From NCBI GenBank assembly GCA_050872805.1, contig JBNMHN010000068.1:1-6889 (forward strand): 6,889 bases of DNA, given 5' to 3'. The position numbers and the translations under genes are program-made. This DNA is from CAKVOD01 sp050872805 (lineage in GTDB: Bacteria; Bacillota; Clostridia; Christensenellales; UBA1242). Under the pieces are notes generated by a model. It searched no databases and was not told where the DNA came from. It saw only the letters and a program-made list of their open reading frames with translations. Each line of letters starts with the position of its first letter. The first letter of the stretch is position 1. This document shows, piece by piece, positions 6,708 to 6,889 of this stretch.

Positions 6708-6717
6708 AATTTACAAT

Positions 6718-6746
6718 AGTTTACCACATTTTCAAAAAAAATGCAA
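6718..6746 (-). promoter_or_regulatory. Sigma-A-type promoter of the 1018-aa/81-aa unit
   Basis: The minus strand has TTGCAT (6746-6741), a 17-bp spacer that opens with seven T residues, and TAAACT (6723-6718). Each hexamer matches consensus at 4 of 6 positions and the spacing is ideal. Initiation near 6711 would leave a leader of under 20 nt before the ATG at 6694, just enough for the ribosome binding site. Confidence 0.6.
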
Positions 6747-6819
6747 TACTATAAGCAAAAAAAATGTACAATCGCCCATAATTATTAGCAAGTAAATTTG
6801 TAAAAGTTTTGGCAATTGC

Positions 6820-6848
6820 TTGCAAAAAAGAAAAATATGTGCTATAAT
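6820..6848 (+). promoter_or_regulatory. Promoter of the SRP RNA gene
   Basis: TTGCAA (6820-6825), a 17-bp spacer and a perfect TATAAT (6843-6848) lie on the plus strand. Initiation is expected at about 6854-6855, where the SRP RNA homology begins. A strong constitutive promoter suits a stable RNA. It faces away from the promoter of the large protein gene, with about 73 bp between the two -35 elements. Confidence 0.85.
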
Positions 6849-6853
6849 TCATT

Positions 6854-6889
6854 TGCTGTGCTAGACGGGGAGCTAGCGGTGCCCTCAAC
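6854..6889 (+). ncRNA. ffs: Signal recognition particle RNA, 5' end, runs off the right edge
   Basis: SRP RNA pairs with Ffh to bring ribosomes making membrane or secreted proteins to the membrane. The visible 36 nt contain GTGCTAGACGGGGAGCTAGC followed by GGTGCCCT. These closely match, from memory, the 5' end of the B. subtilis scRNA (GTGCTA...GGGGAG.TAGCGGTGCCCTGTA). That segment belongs to the Alu-side 5' domain of the long Gram-positive form. The Ffh-binding apical loop (GGAAG...GCAGC type) and the 3' end lie outside the window, so long versus short form cannot be settled. A consensus promoter directly upstream supports it. Confidence 0.85.

Overview
This is an AT-rich window from a low-GC Gram-positive bacterium, most likely a spore-forming clostridium-like Firmicute. 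The evidence is a SpoIIE-type sporulation protein at the left edge, strong AAGGAG-type ribosome binding sites, TTGnnn/TAnnnT promoters, and a Gram-positive-type SRP RNA 5' end at the right edge. I cannot place it to genus.

Layout: all five protein genes are on the minus strand, and the only plus-strand gene is the SRP RNA that runs off the right edge. Read in the direction of transcription (right to left), the order is as follows. (1) A 1018-aa soluble protein of unknown family starts at 6694; its middle third holds two nested tandem repeat arrays. (2) An 81-aa acidic helical protein follows 31 bp later and looks co-transcribed; a strong terminator (3297-3328) closes this unit. (3) A second unit starts from a good sigma-A-type promoter (3227-3255). 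It carries a CBS-pair protein whose N-terminal helical domain has an RNAIVH (Rx4H, HEPN-like) motif, then an RluA-family pseudouridine synthase 35 bp downstream. (4) A hairpin plus seven T residues (1652-1684) ends this unit. (5) The ATG of the spoIIE-like gene follows directly on that T run. It is open through 550 codons to the window edge, and its PP2C phosphatase domain would lie outside.

How the genes fit together: the 195 bp between the 1018-aa gene and the right edge holds back-to-back promoters, one for the large protein gene and one for SRP RNA. The CBS/pseudouridine synthase pair looks like RNA-related housekeeping or regulation. SpoIIE is the forespore phosphatase that activates sigma F and helps asymmetric septation. 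Nothing in the sequence ties the 1018-aa/81-aa pair to either function. That pair is the least explained part of the window and the best candidate for something undescribed. There are no mobile elements, CRISPR arrays or tRNAs, and no gene-free stretch longer than 195 bp.
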